From the NCBI RefSeq assembly GCF_010093595.1, contig NW_022985451.1, forward strand, positions 567,956-631,955: a DNA stretch of 64,000 nt. Direction: 5' to 3'. Within the stretch, counting starts at the first letter, position 1. Each line of letters begins with the position of its first letter. Position numbers and translations under genes: made by a program. Below, piece by piece: positions 1 through 10,826 of the stretch. The notes beneath the pieces were generated by a model. That model had not been told where the DNA came from. It searched no databases and saw only the letters and a list, made by a program, of their open reading frames with translations. Source of the stretch: Mytilinidion resinicola. Taxonomy: Eukaryota; Ascomycota; Dothideomycetes; Mytilinidiales; Mytilinidiaceae.

Positions 1-556
1 CCGACAAGAGACACCACACACACACAATCAATCATACTCTGCTGCTTGATATCATTTCCAATCCTGCTTCATCCCGTGCACACCTAAGTGCGACATACGA
101 TTATCAATTTGGGGCGGTATAATTAGTAAAAGGGGGTAGTATAATTAACAACGTCCTAAAATACAAGGTAACGTGCGCAAATCACCATATGAGCCTTATC
201 TTATCTGGATAAGTAGGTATGCTCACCATCTATTCACGCCCTTAGAGCCGGTAGTCAATTCCAAACAATTGGTAAATTGAACCACCCCTACAGCTATTTT
301 CTGTCACCGTGCAAACGTCCTCCGTACTGTACTTGCAGACTGCACGGACCCCGCTCGCTCGGGTCAGCGGGCTGCACTTGGTAGGCTAACGTGGGTATGC
401 GGATGGCTTTCGGCATCCCCGCGTTTGAATGCGGATTAATTCATTATGTGGCTTGTATACAGATCCGCTACGGCAAGCTGCAGGGCGTCGATTCATGATC
501 GGCTCGCGACATTGAAAACGGAATATTGGGCGCATATTTCTCGTACTAGAAAAATC
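1..556. other. 5' edge, no gene seen
   Basis: Opens with a short (CA)n run near position 20, followed by AT-rich sequence. I see no conserved coding segment on either strand. The last part is the upstream region of the SDR gene. Confidence 0.5.
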
Positions 557-1599
557 ATGGCGGCGAGTCTGTTGAGGGGCAATGCTTACGTGAGCGGTGC
601 TGCCTCTGGTAGGTTCTCCGTCCAAACCATGTACACTCATTCTGATCAGTCAAGGCATTGGCCGGGCTACGGCGTTTGCCCTAGCAAGACATGGCGCAAA
701 CGGCCTCGCACTCTCCGATTTGAATGGCCAAACCCTTGAAAACACTGGACAGGAGATTCAAAAGGAACATCCAAATGTTAAGGTGGTATGCTATATTTTG
801 GACGTTTCGAACGAGGAATCGGTTGTGCATGTCATGAGCAGAGTATTCAAGGACTTTGGCCGCCTCACTTATGCAATCAACAATGCCGGTATTCAAGGGG
901 GGATAAAACCTACTGTCCTTGTAGAGGCGAACATCTTTCAAAAAGCGCTCGATGTGAACCTCGTGGGACTTTGGATCAGTCAGCGGGAACAACTGAAGCA
1001 CATGCTCACTCAAGAGCTGGTCGATGAGGGGTAGCAAATCTCAGTTACAGTTATGTGACGAAATAAAAAGCTAACTGAATCTGCAGAGACCACAGCAAAA
1101 TCAGAGGCGTGATTGTGAATACTGCTTCGATGGCAGGTTTGATCGCCGGAGAGAATGTCACTCCGTATATTGCCAGCAAGCATGGTGTTGTGGGAGCCAC
1201 CAAGGGAGTAAGTCATCTCCGCCCGCGATTAACGGGGTGGAATGGCTGAGTAGATCAAGGACGCTGCCACATACGCCAAGGATGGAATAAGAATCAACTG
1301 CGTCTGCCCAGGGTATGCAGACCCATCATATTTACCCTTTACAGTTCCGACATGCGGTCATCTCACAGCTCTAGATTTATTAAAACACCAATGATGCCAT
1401 ACGACGATGCTACTCTCTCCACCATTGCACAGATGGTCCCTATGAAACGCATTGCAGCTCCAGAAGAAGTACCTACCACCCAAGTATCTTCTACTGATTC
1501 ATGTGGCTCACGGATACTCAGGTGGCATCCGCCATTATCTTCCTAGCTTCACCACTGAGTAGCTATCTAAGTGGAGTAGCACTTCCTATTGATGGGTGA
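557..1599 (+). CDS. Short-chain dehydrogenase/reductase (SDR)
   Basis: A classical NAD(P)H-dependent oxidoreductase in about five exons. Exon 1 ends in SGAASG and continues as [15 protein letters not shown], giving the Rossmann glycine motif. DVSNEESV follows, then INNAGIQGG (the NNAG motif), NTASMAG with the catalytic Ser, and YIASK, the Tyr-x3-Lys catalytic pair. The C-terminus reads CPGFIKTPMM, then [21 protein letters not shown] and stop. Introns are inferred near 609-649, 1032-1085, 1209-1255, 1313-1371 and 1470-1520. The first would be only about 40 nt and its exact donor is unclear because the canonical GTAGGT donor does not keep frame cleanly. The remaining joins restore one open frame, so the gene appears intact. 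It is the first member of the accessory cluster. The substrate cannot be told from sequence. Confidence 0.8.
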
Positions 1600-1677
1600 G
1601 AATGAATAGGTCCCTGGGTGCAAATCTCTGTTCTGATAATTCTATAGTGGGTTCACTACAGTATAGCATGTTCAATA

Positions 1678-2112
1678 TGGCAGCCAGTAACACGCCTCTA
1701 TTCTCCCTTGTTTCTCTCCCTTTCTCCTCCTTACGGAGTTGCACTGTCTCCCTTACGAAGTTGTGTTGCTCCCTTGCTGTCCCTTGCTGTCCCTTGCTGT
1801 CAAGTGGCAGCTGGATGCACCCCCTAGTGCGTAAGAACTAGTGTATTTGATACTGTACTAGAACGCTACTGCTACGCTGCTGCTACGCTCCTGTCACTTC
1901 TCCTTGTTTCACCATGTTCCACTCCTACCGTCTTCCAACTATATAGCCACTCGCTGGAACCTCAATACAACTCATGTCTCCCTCACTGATTCTCCCTTCC
2001 TACGCCAGCTACCATCAAGGGAGCCTCGTTACTCTATATAGTTCCTCGTTACAACCTCAATACAACTCATGCTTCCTTCACTGATTCTTTGCCCTTCCTA
2101 CGCCAGCTGCCA
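1678..2112 (+). mobile_element. Solo LTR-like element, family A, with 5-bp TSD
   Basis: A 435-bp element that begins TGGCAGCCAGTAAC and ends CCAGCTGCCA. Its termini are TG..CA, with short inverted ends TGGCAGC/GCTGCCA. It is flanked by a perfect 5-bp duplication CAATA (1673-1677 and 2113-2117). It carries a tandemly repeated CCCTTGCTGT stretch, a CTATATAG TATA-like box and a partial internal duplication of its 3' end. Related copies lie at 8437-8646, 49485-49707 and, reversed, at 50493-50680. TG..CA ends plus a 5-bp duplication are the signature of a solo LTR. The 49.5-kb copies link the family to a copia-like gag. Confidence 0.8.
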
Positions 2113-2117
2113 CAATA

Positions 2118-2599
2118 TTATATCTATTTTCAAAAAGTAACCTGAATTTGTGGAGTTGGTATATATCACTGTATATGATCATCATTCATCAGTGTGTGCC
2201 TAAGAGCCAGAATGGAATCCACTGCGCTTCAGATGTTGCTTGTAAGACTTCGAGAATATTATGTGTATAGAATTCGAATCAATAAAATGCTGTGAACGCA
2301 CAGGGATATTACATTGATCAATCCATTCTTCTTGCCATCACGTCACAATTTCATATAATCAGAATATACTCCCAACACAGATGGCATAATGCAGAGATTA
2401 CTAGCAGTGATCAGAGAAGGACAATTGCGTGTAGTACGCAGCTGCCCAAGGAATGGTATCAGAATACTGAGCAGCCTCAAAATCTTCCCTTTCCGAGTGA
2501 AACTCCAGCATCAAACGAAGGTTAAATTAGGCCTAGAATGAAATTCAAGAGACGGTACAAACTTTCTCACTCAACCATAACGTTTTTTTCGTCTCGGTT
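2118..2599. other. Intergenic, no gene seen
   Basis: AT-rich sequence between the LTR and the 3' end of the MFS gene. No conserved coding segment was recognised. Confidence 0.45.
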
Positions 2600-4955
2600 T
2601 TACACACGTTCCACGTTGACTTCCTTCACCAGACGTTGTTGGACATTATTATGGCGATCAGATATCTGACGGGAGACATGACCCGTGAAGTAGGAATCGA
2701 AATCCATCATGAAGAACGAAACCAGGAATGCCAAACCCGCGAAGGCAATAATCGTGTAATAGATATAAGCGTACGCCGCAGCATAGCCATCTGCCAAGCC
2801 GTTGGTAGCGGCTTCGAGGACTTGCGGCGTCAGGCCTGGTACTGCACTTGCAGCGGAGGGAGAGAATCCAGCCTCGATGGCGGCAGCAAGTGCGGGAAGT
2901 GAGGCTTCTGGGAGACCAGCCTTTAGAACGGCTGGAATAACGTGCTTCTCAATTTCGCCTGGTGTCTTCTTCGTAAGGATTGCGACGAAGATGGCGGTTG
3001 CGACCGCACCGAAAGCCATCCGAGAGCTGGAAACGATCGCTTGTCCAATATTAGTTGCCTTGATATATACGGGAAAGATGAGGGTGGAAAGCTGGAACTA
3101 ACCAAAAGAAATTCCGAGATCTATGTCTTCGGAGATAAGCTGTACAAGCAAGCCAGTGCTCACTTCGAACCATCCAACGGGAAGCGTGGTGAAGAATGAG
3201 AAGGCGATGCCCTGGCTGAGCTTATCCTTCGTGACTTGAGACAGTGCACCCGCAAAGGCGATGATCATGGCGCAGAAGAAGATTGTCTGCCACTTGACCT
3301 TTTTGATTAAGATCATGAAGGGGCCGAAGACTGTTATTCCTCCCCATGATCCAAAGGCGACCGTGGTCCGGGTTTCAAGGTCAGCAGGTTTGTTTAAGTG
3401 AATCAATGATTTCTAGCTCCACACTTACCGTTTGCCAAGCTGTGGTCTTCCAATTACTCTGTGTAGTACCAAAGATCGTGTTTACCTCTGCTGTTATTAG
3501 CAGGCGTCCATGAATTCTTCAGTGTAGGGCGGTAGATCTCTTGACTCACGCGTTGGCCAGATGATACTCAATCCAATGTATATAGCGCCAGAAAGTGCAG
3601 ACAATATATTCAAAATGACAAAGCCCCTCACACTCTTGAAGAGTCTCATGGGAATAATGGGAACAGCCAAAGGAACGAAAACCTCTGGTATAAAGTTAGA
3701 ACTAGAGGCGGCTAATTGAGGGATGAACAAACCATAGAGAACAAATGTGATGAGTGCTACGGCCCCGGATATAAGGAGTCCTAGGATTTTGGCGGAGGTC
3801 CATGGCGAAGGTTGGCCGCCTAAATACCGCCACGTTAGCTACAATTCGGATCTGCAAAAATGCCATCTCTCTCACCCCAGGAAACTCCCAATAGGAAGAG
3901 AAACAATCCTGCAACTAGAAGCAAAATCCCAACAAAGTCAATCTTTTTGACTTCACTCAGTCTGCTACGTGACCCTCCGTGCAGATTTCTGAAATTAGGC
4001 GGGTTGTAGAATATGATTTGAACAATAATGGTGGGTACTATACCTAGTCAGCTTTATTCGTCCAACCTGCTTTCGGGAATTTTGACCTATCAGAATAATA
4101 TAAATGTAATAGATCCATCTCCAGCTGGCGTTTTCAATTAGCATTCGCCCTACAAAAAGTTAGATCCCTTGCAAACAGTTTATTATTGGGCTGTGGACGT
4201 TACCTAGATATGCCCCAAATCCGGATGGTATAACACTAGGCATAGCAGTGACGACGATGACTATGAACTTCCATTTGTGCGGTACGAGCTCTTAAATGAA
4301 TCAGACTAGTCACAAATGCGGATAAATTAGCATACCTCCAACAACCAGAAGATATGACGATTGGACTCCAGCTGCAAGACCCAACATGACCTAGACAATG
4401 TTACTTCTAAATGAGCAAACTGAAGGATTAGAAAACTTACATTGGCTCCTACTAGGTCATTTATTGATTTTGCTCTACTCCCAATAATGCCTAAGCAAGC
4501 TTAGCAAGTAGGTGGTTGCTATTGGGACTTACTCACCTCCGACCAAGCCGACTACATTCGCACCAATAACAAAATAACGACGACCAAATCTGTCGGAAAG
4601 CCTCCCGAAGAGTAATGTACTGATAGGGGCCGATACGCTCCAGATTATGGAGAAGAGCGCCTCATTGCCATCGTCACCTTGGGGAGTTGTGAGTAACAAA
4701 ACTTATACGTATGGATTAGCTTTGCTCACTGATGTCTTTGGCTATAAAGCTTATAACCGCAGCAGCTGGGGCAAAGCCCCACAATGCACAAGCAACACCC
4801 AGAGCAGAAGCAGCTACACTGGCGATGACACCAATGCTCCTGAAATAGCCTCTCGGTATTTCAGTGTCCTCATGCGCAAGAGCCGCCGAGTATTGAAGAT
4901 CTTCCACTTCCTCGGTAGTAGCTGGCTTGCTATTACCAACGATGAAGTCAGTCAT
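2600..4955 (-). CDS. MFS efflux transporter, TRI12/DHA2-like (first pump)
   Basis: A multi-exon membrane transporter of the TRI12 type (fungal trichothecene-efflux family). The first exon (4955-4716) encodes MTDFIVGNSK, then an acidic N-terminus and a first membrane helix (VIASVAASALGVACALWGF). Later segments read KIDFVGILLLVAGLFLFLLG, GGQPSPWTSAKILGLLISG, VPIIPMRLFKSVRGFVILN, and VGWFEVSTGLLVQLISEDID. The last exon runs from IGQAIVSSSRMAFGAVATA to the stop at 2600. The C-terminal VLKAGLPEASLPALAAAIE and VLEAATNGLADGYAAAYAY are closely echoed in the second pump at 10.8-12.8 kb, so the two look like paralogues. Many short introns interrupt it; the joins I checked keep frame. It is divergent from the FAD monooxygenase, which suggests export of that enzyme's product. 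The exported compound is unknown. Confidence 0.8.
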
Positions 4956-5669
4956 TGGAGAGTGGCGCTTTATTGATGTTCAAAATATTCAAATGTAAAA
5001 TATTCAAATGTAGGATTTCGCAGGGGTTAATTGTCCTCTAGATACTTATAGACTAAACAAAGCCTTACCTGCCAACATAGGCATCGTAAAACTGGCCCGC
5101 CCTCGGCTATTCTGGGGAAGTCATATCTAAACAGAGGTATCGGGTATGCCAGGTACCTTGCGTAGAGCTAGATTTGGAACCATAATATATTGGCAGAGAA
5201 GTCACTGTCATCAGGGGGTTTACTGGGTGATTAATCTGATAAGCTTGACGTAGGGCTTGTTATGATCTAACTTGGGGAGAGGAAATTAGAAAGGCGCTAC
5301 CCCGCCTTGATACCATACCCCATACATGGCGGCCCCGGATCAGCAGTTAAGCGAGGCGCAAGTTTAGGCTATACGAAAAGCCACTGCGCCACGGCTAAGA
5401 GCTCCAGTTTACCGAGCCGTCGTAGGCTATGGTAGTTGTACCCTAAGACCCCATAAGTGTTATACCTCCACAAATGTACACCGGTGGAGACTAAGGCTAT
5501 TCTGAAATACAAAAGTCACGTGCCTGTGCTTCGCTTCCATTTTGCACAGGCTCTGGCTAGCTATTTTTCATCGGCACAGCAGGTCAAACACTGGGCCTAT
5601 TTCTTTCATTTATATTATACCTTCAGTTTGACAGTTCGGCCGTTGTATGTCTTTCATGATCGCAATATC
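4956..5669. promoter_or_regulatory. Divergent promoter, MFS pump / FAD monooxygenase, with CCTCGG core
   Basis: The 714 bp between two divergent start codons. CCTCGG occurs at 5101-5106. This hexamer is the known core site of FarA/FarB/CTF1-type Zn2Cys6 regulators. The same core is present in the two other divergent promoters of the cluster (10579-10584; 14124-14129 and 14196-14201). Function is inferred from the shared motif only. Confidence 0.4.
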
Positions 5670-8172
5670 ATGCCTGCTATCTCTCCTCTCAGAGTTGTCA
5701 TTGTAGGCGGGAGCGTCACCGGGTTGACGCTCGCAAACTGCTTTGAGAAGGCAGGTATAGACTATGTCTTACTTGAGAAGGGGACAAATATTGTCTATGA
5801 GGGCGGTGCAAGCATTGGGCTAATGGCCAATGGCTTGCGCATTATGGACCAGCTCGACGTGTTCGAGGCCATTCGCAAGACCACAGAACCCTTGGCCGTA
5901 ACGTATCACAGGACTCCAGACGGAATCCCTTATGGCTCTTCTAACTACATGCACTCGCTCGAAGAGAGGTTAGGAAGGGATCCCGCTTAAGAAATACATA
6001 GCTAACATTTAGTTCCAGGCACGGCTATCCCTCTCTCTTTTTCGAACGGCAAGAACTTCTGCAGATCTTATGCAACCGGATTTCGCGGGAGTCAAATGTG
6101 CACACTGCGAGGAAAGTAGTGGAAATTCAGACCAATGAACTCGGCGTGAAAGTGATTACTGCTGAGGGCGACGTCTATGAAGGAGATATTGTGGTCGGAG
6201 CCGATGGTGTGAACAGCGCAGTCAGGCGCTGCATGTGGAAAGACGTGGAACCAAAACATCCAACACTAGTGAAGAAAGAATCCACAGGTGATATTGTAGC
6301 TCCTACACGCTTTTGCTATGCTGACAGGTGCTTGGCCAGCTCTGTTCTCCGAATACTGCTGCATATTTGGCATTTCAACTGTAACCGAATCTTACGATGG
6401 CTTCTCTCCAGGTGTGAGTAACATTGTATACGACCGAGATATTGCATTAGGAGCGATTATTGGTATTAACGGAAAGGTATTCTGGTTTATCTTCATCAAG
6501 ATGGACGCGAAATATTATGCCCCAAATATACCACGCTTCACACCGGCAGATGCAGAGGCCTTGGCAGAAAAGCACAAGCACAGGAAAATATCAAAAGATG
6601 CCACCTTTGATGACTTGTGGCGAACTCGATCGAGATGCACTATAGTAGCCCTCGAGGAAGGTGTAACTGGGACCTGGTTCAATAACAGAACGGTTCTAGT
6701 AGGAGATTCGGCACACAAGGTGAGTGGAGTGCGCACTTCCTATATAGTCAGAATTTCTGACTTTGTCTAGATGACGCCCAACGCTGGACAAGGAGGCAAC
6801 ACGGCAATCGAGAGTGCTGCTCTTCTTACCAATCTACTGTACCGTGCCCGAGCTGAGAAGCATGGCGCACCTTTCGCAACGGAAGATTTCACAAAGATTT
6901 TCGCGGGATACCAGACGCGGCAGAAGCCGAGGGCTGATACCATGTTCGAAGCTTCCAACCTGTTGACTCGACTTCAGACTCATGAGACCGGCCCTCTGGG
7001 GTTTCTAGCGACATATGGACTGCCTATCCTTGGTGACTCATTTCAAATCAATATTGCCTCCAGTTTGGTTCTAGGTGGAGTGAAACTCGACTTCCTGAAC
7101 AATAAGCTGAAAGAGGGAACTATACCGTGGGATGGATGGTCACTACGGACAGCTGCTGTATGTGATTCTATTCTCACAAGGGAAACTAAGCACTGCAGCT
7201 ATCTCTTGATCTCCGGGTATAGTGTTCGAAAACTTTCCGCATGGGCTGTCTCAAGCAAGATTGTTGCACATATTGCTGGGATAATTGCCTCAAAGCTATC
7301 TCTCGATGGTAGCCCCCTTCAAGTCGCAAACTACGCCACAAACGCCTTTCCTATAATTGGGATCAGCATGATCGAATCACTGCGCGCGAATAATCAAGCC
7401 AATTTGGCTACATTGTACGGTTCACATCCTATATTTTCATCACTAATACTTGTTGACTCGTTATTTTAGAGCTCTGACTGTGGGCATCGCATACCAGCTT
7501 GGCGGCGCTCCACTATGTGCCATGGCCTACTTCCTTGCGCAGACACTCCAGCCAGGTAACAAAGAAAATTCTATTCCAGGTGGAAACGTTATTCAACCAG
7601 CATACGCCAACACTTTGAGTACCACACTTGTCCTAGTATTTCCTGCCACGGCCTTAATTGTTGCTGGGTTGGGCGCTGGCTTCCTAAGCCAATTGCTGCC
7701 TTCAGGGAACACTTTGAGAACTGGAATCTGGCAGACGCTTCCTGCTTCGCTCGCAATTACAAACCATGTATTGGCCAAGCGATCAGGCAATAAGCTGGAC
7801 GGTACCGAGACGAACAACAAAATGACCGGCAATACCGATCTCCCCATCCTAAGGAAAACATATCTCGTGCTAATCATCATCCCCGCGCTATTCCATTTTT
7901 ACACCGTCGGGAGAGCTTTAGCTTCAAGAGATCCAAAGCAAGCGATCAAGAATGTAGTCTTTCCCCGGGGCTCATGGGATTATGTGTTGACTTTTGGCAC
8001 GAGTCTCCTATGGGCGGGGTGGAACTATAGCAAGACGACGCTGCTCAAAGGCACGAAAGCTAACATGAGATTGGCTGCCAATATTGCTGGACTAGCACCC
8101 ATAATTGGACCAGGGGCTCTTGTGGCTGCACTTTGGGGCTTGAGAGAAGAAGCTCTGCGGGCTTTTGAATGA
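5670..8172 (+). CDS. FAD-dependent monooxygenase fused to a polytopic membrane domain
   Basis: A group A flavin monooxygenase. The start is MPAISPLRVVIVGGSVTG at 5670, because the FAD dinucleotide fold begins at once; the frame is open further upstream but lacks homology there. VVGADGVNSAVR is the DG motif, and VLVGDSAHK joined across an intron to MTPNAGQGGNTAIESAALL is the GD motif. Introns lie near 5968-6016, 6282-6330, 6720-6770 and 7417-7470. After GVKLDFLNNKL the protein continues for about 350 more residues. These include FPIIGISMIESLRANN, VGIAYQLGGAPLCAMAYFL, TLVLVFPATALIVAGL, YLVLIIIPALFHFYTVG and a helix near the C-terminus. Such a membrane tail recurs in monooxygenases of fungal meroterpenoid-type clusters, as far as I recall. 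It could anchor the enzyme or be a second catalytic unit. The frame looks intact throughout. Confidence 0.8.
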
Positions 8173-8436
8173 AGGACGATAGCAAGAAATTCGGGTTTCG
8201 AGAATCTAGTCAATCTGTTGTGAGGATATCTGACGCGGGCATGGTTTAGTAAAACCGTTGTTATTTCTTAACTTCAGGCACTGTTTTGTGGATTTTGACT
8301 GAGCTTCTTGAATATTTAAGGAATGTTCTATAAACAGAAGCCAGGCCAAACAGTTTTCACATCGTACAATTTATTTCAGTATGCAATGTCTACCTTGGAA
8401 TGTATCTCCAGTTCCAGTTCCAGTATTACGTATATG

Positions 8437-8646
8437 TGGCAACCAGTAACACGCCTCTATTCTCCCTTGTTTCTCTCCCTTTCTCCTCCTTACGGAGTTG
8501 CACTATCTCCCTTACGAAGTTGTGTTGCTCCCTTGCTCTCCCTTGCTGTCCAGGGAGCCTAGTTACTCTATATAGTCCTTCGTTACAACCTCAATACAAC
8601 TCATGCTTCCTTCACTGATTCTTTGCCCTTCCTACGGCAGCTGCCA
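8437..8646 (+). mobile_element. Solo LTR-like element, family A, internally deleted, with 5-bp TSD
   Basis: A 210-bp copy beginning TGGCAACCAGTAACACGCC (one G to A relative to the 1678 copy) and ending CGGCAGCTGCCA. It is flanked by a perfect duplication ATATG (8432-8436 and 8647-8651). Over its shared parts it is very close to the 1678-2112 element, including TCCTTACGGAGTTGCAC and the 3' end. The middle of the longer copy is missing. Confidence 0.8.
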
Positions 8647-8661
8647 ATATGTCAGATCTCG

Positions 8662-8765
8662 TTTGCAGGATAGATTACAGAGATCCAATCGGGCATGCGA
8701 GCAGGTAAGGTGCATTTGTTGGATAGATCACAAGGATCCAACCAGGTATCGGAGCAGGTAGGAAA
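8662..8765. repeat. Degenerate tandem pair, about 50-bp unit
   Basis: Two adjacent units share the pattern GGATAGAT..CA..GATCCAA..GG.AT..GAGCAGGTA. Similarity is partial. No coding sense was found. Confidence 0.5.
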
Positions 8766-8835
8766 GTTTCGAGAGCATTTGGTGCAGAGCCAATCAAGCA
8801 CTGGATCGATGCTCGGAGATCAGCTCGCAAGGTGC

Positions 8836-8911
8836 TGAGTTCAGCTTGTATGGCTTAGTTCAGCTTGTATTTTCCAGTTCAGCTCGTATGGCACTGAACT
8901 CAGCTCGCGTT
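8836..8911. repeat. Short tandem repeat, AGTTCAGCTYGTAT unit
   Basis: Three to four consecutive units of about 20 bp built on AGTTCAGCTTGTATGGC, with a last unit ACTCAGCTCGCG. They lie between the LTR at 8437 and the phosphotransferase relic. No function is visible. Confidence 0.55.
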
Positions 8912-9121
8912 GTTCAGAATCTAGACCTGCTGAGCAGGAATCTAGCAGATGTATGGTTCGATTCTCATTTCAAAGCAAGCTGCTAGTGCTGCGGACTAGC
9001 AGAGTATCTCATTTCATATCTCAACTGCGTTGTAGTTAGATAACTCTCCATCCCCTTCAATCTAGGAGCGAGGAAGACAATCAGATCCTATTTGCATTAC
9101 AATTCAATCTGACAGTACATC

Positions 9122-10430
9122 TCATATCTTCGATTTTGACTTCCCACGATGTATCAGGTTCTGCACCATGCGGTACGCAAGCTCACTATATGGTCCCATT
9201 TGGCCCGCATACACTTCCGCTTTATGCTGCTCGTCTGCCGCAATGCACGCCGTGCCGCAATACCTTGCGTGATAACAGCAGGACTGAAGATAGCAAAAGC
9301 GCTGGCCCAACCTGATTCATGCTCCACATCCCAGCCAACTTCTTCGTTGTACCATTTCAGAATGGTTGAATAGGTTGGCATGCCTAATGTAATGCCGTCT
9401 TGGAATGTGGGTTGCCCTTGGTTATTCCTCACACCAAGAGGAGATCCGGCCGTTAGGAACGGAATTGTTAGGCTGGCTAGATCGGAGAGCGGGTGGCCGA
9501 TTGTTGACATTTCCCCAGCTGCCGACGTATGAGCGTTGTTCACAAAATAGAAAAATCGATTTTGGGGCTAAACCACTTACTCCAATACTCCAATTACCCT
9601 TGCCTTAGAGTTATGAAAGAAAACGTTGTCCATTTTGAAGTCCCCATAGATAAGGGTTTCTCGATCATGAGGCTGCAACTTCTTGTCTTTGAAGAAGCTC
9701 ACCATCTCATCGAAATGGGAAATTTTACCAACTGGTTGTTTGGTCTCAACATCAATAACTTTGCATTGGGTATCACTCATACGTGTAAATGTTGCGATTT
9801 GCCGATTATAGAAGTTCGAAGATTTGCCAAACGTCTTGAGTCCAGTGGACCAGATATTGATGAGGTGAATCTTCCCCAGCGTTCGGACGGCATCATGCCA
9901 CCTACAAATATGGTTATCAACAATGCCTTCTCACTCAAGGTTTCCAATCTTACATTTCCTGGCGTTCTTCAGGGCTTACTAGTGGAAGCTCAGCATCCTC
10001 ATGGAGTCGACCATCCAGAAAACTCATAAAGTAGAAGGGCATTCCAAGAACACTGTTGTCCTCGCATAAACAGTAAGGGATTGGTACTGGGATTTCTGTC
10101 TTCCTTAGAGCGTGGAGGACTCGATGTTCCCGTTCTACGTTGTGTGTCATCTTCGAGAGCAGCTCCCCGGGTGGGTTTTTTCGACATACTGCCCGGGTGT
10201 CATCAATGCCTATGACTAAATACGTGGGGTTTGACTGGCCAAGACCAAATTGTTTAATAGTGATGGGACAATTGACCTGACGGACGTTTTTCACCATATA
10301 ATGGCATAAAGACACAATGTCAAGAGGCTGCCGAACTTAAGTAGTCATGACGGGATTCTGAATGGAACATACACCGTAGTCTTGCCAGGGGATGGTGAAG
10401 AGGTTGAACGAATGAGAGGCAGCGGTTAGA
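9122..10430 (-). pseudogene. Phosphotransferase, APH/ACAD10-like family, frameshifted
   Basis: A kinase-fold phosphotransferase of the APH type used by fungi, related to the N-terminal domain of ACAD10/11. The order is IKQFGLGQSNPTYLV, then ERQEM spliced to WHDAVRTLGKIHLINIW. The catalytic loop is LIYGDFKMDNVFFH (Tyr in the usual His place; fungal relatives commonly have Trp or Tyr). VIGVL and EMSTIGHPLSDLA follow. Two breaks are visible. Across the intron at about 9525-9575 the expected Asp-Trp-Glu-Met reads GACTGGGGAAATG, one G too many in a G run. Near 9230-9240 the frame of QGIAARRALRQTSS shifts to that of HKAEVYAGQMGPYSELAYRM, which carries the expected C-terminus ending at 9122. No clear initiator ATG is seen in the first exon. 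Sequencing error in the G run is possible, but two breaks favour a pseudogene. Confidence 0.65.
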
Positions 10431-10826
10431 CGAAGTAGTGTTATTCTCTGTTCTGCTAAGAGAACCGGGGAGGAGCAAGTCTCTAGCCTAACTTATAAGT
10501 TTCTATGCCTAGGCATGAAATGCGAACGCTTCTCCTCAGCCTGGCCTTATCGGCGACGAGTAGTGTGGAGTGCTACAACCGAGGTTGGAGTTTTGATTGC
10601 CGGGGAAGTTTTGAAGCTGAAACGTGCGGGGTATAGGGCACAGCAAAACTACGGGTGACTTGGAGTCTAGATTACAGGTTGGGCGCTCTTACTCGCAGGG
10701 CTGGTCTTTACATGTATAGTTATAGCTACGCTGATTTTTATACTTTTAGTCTTACCCTTTTCCAATCGATCTCCATTTTCTTCAGACCACCAGAGATATC
10801 ATCAAAATTTGACAAAGATAACTACA
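10431..10826. promoter_or_regulatory. Divergent promoter, phosphotransferase relic / second MFS pump, with palindromic CCGAGG
   Basis: The region between the APH relic and the second pump. It contains CAACCGAGGTTG at 10576-10587: the arms CAACC and GGTTG flank GA, and a CCGAGG core sits at 10579-10584. The same core is found in the other two divergent promoters of the cluster. A role as a site for a Far/CTF1-type regulator is inferred. Confidence 0.4.

Noticed and set aside
5290..5420. Possible 5S rRNA or tRNA fragment (GATCAGCAGTTAAGCG, GCCACTGCGCCACGGC)
   Set aside because: It does not match the conserved 5S internal control region and forms no cloverleaf I can draw.
8940..9000. GGTTCGATTC resembling a tRNA B box
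   Set aside because: No matching acceptor or T-arm pairing and no A box upstream.
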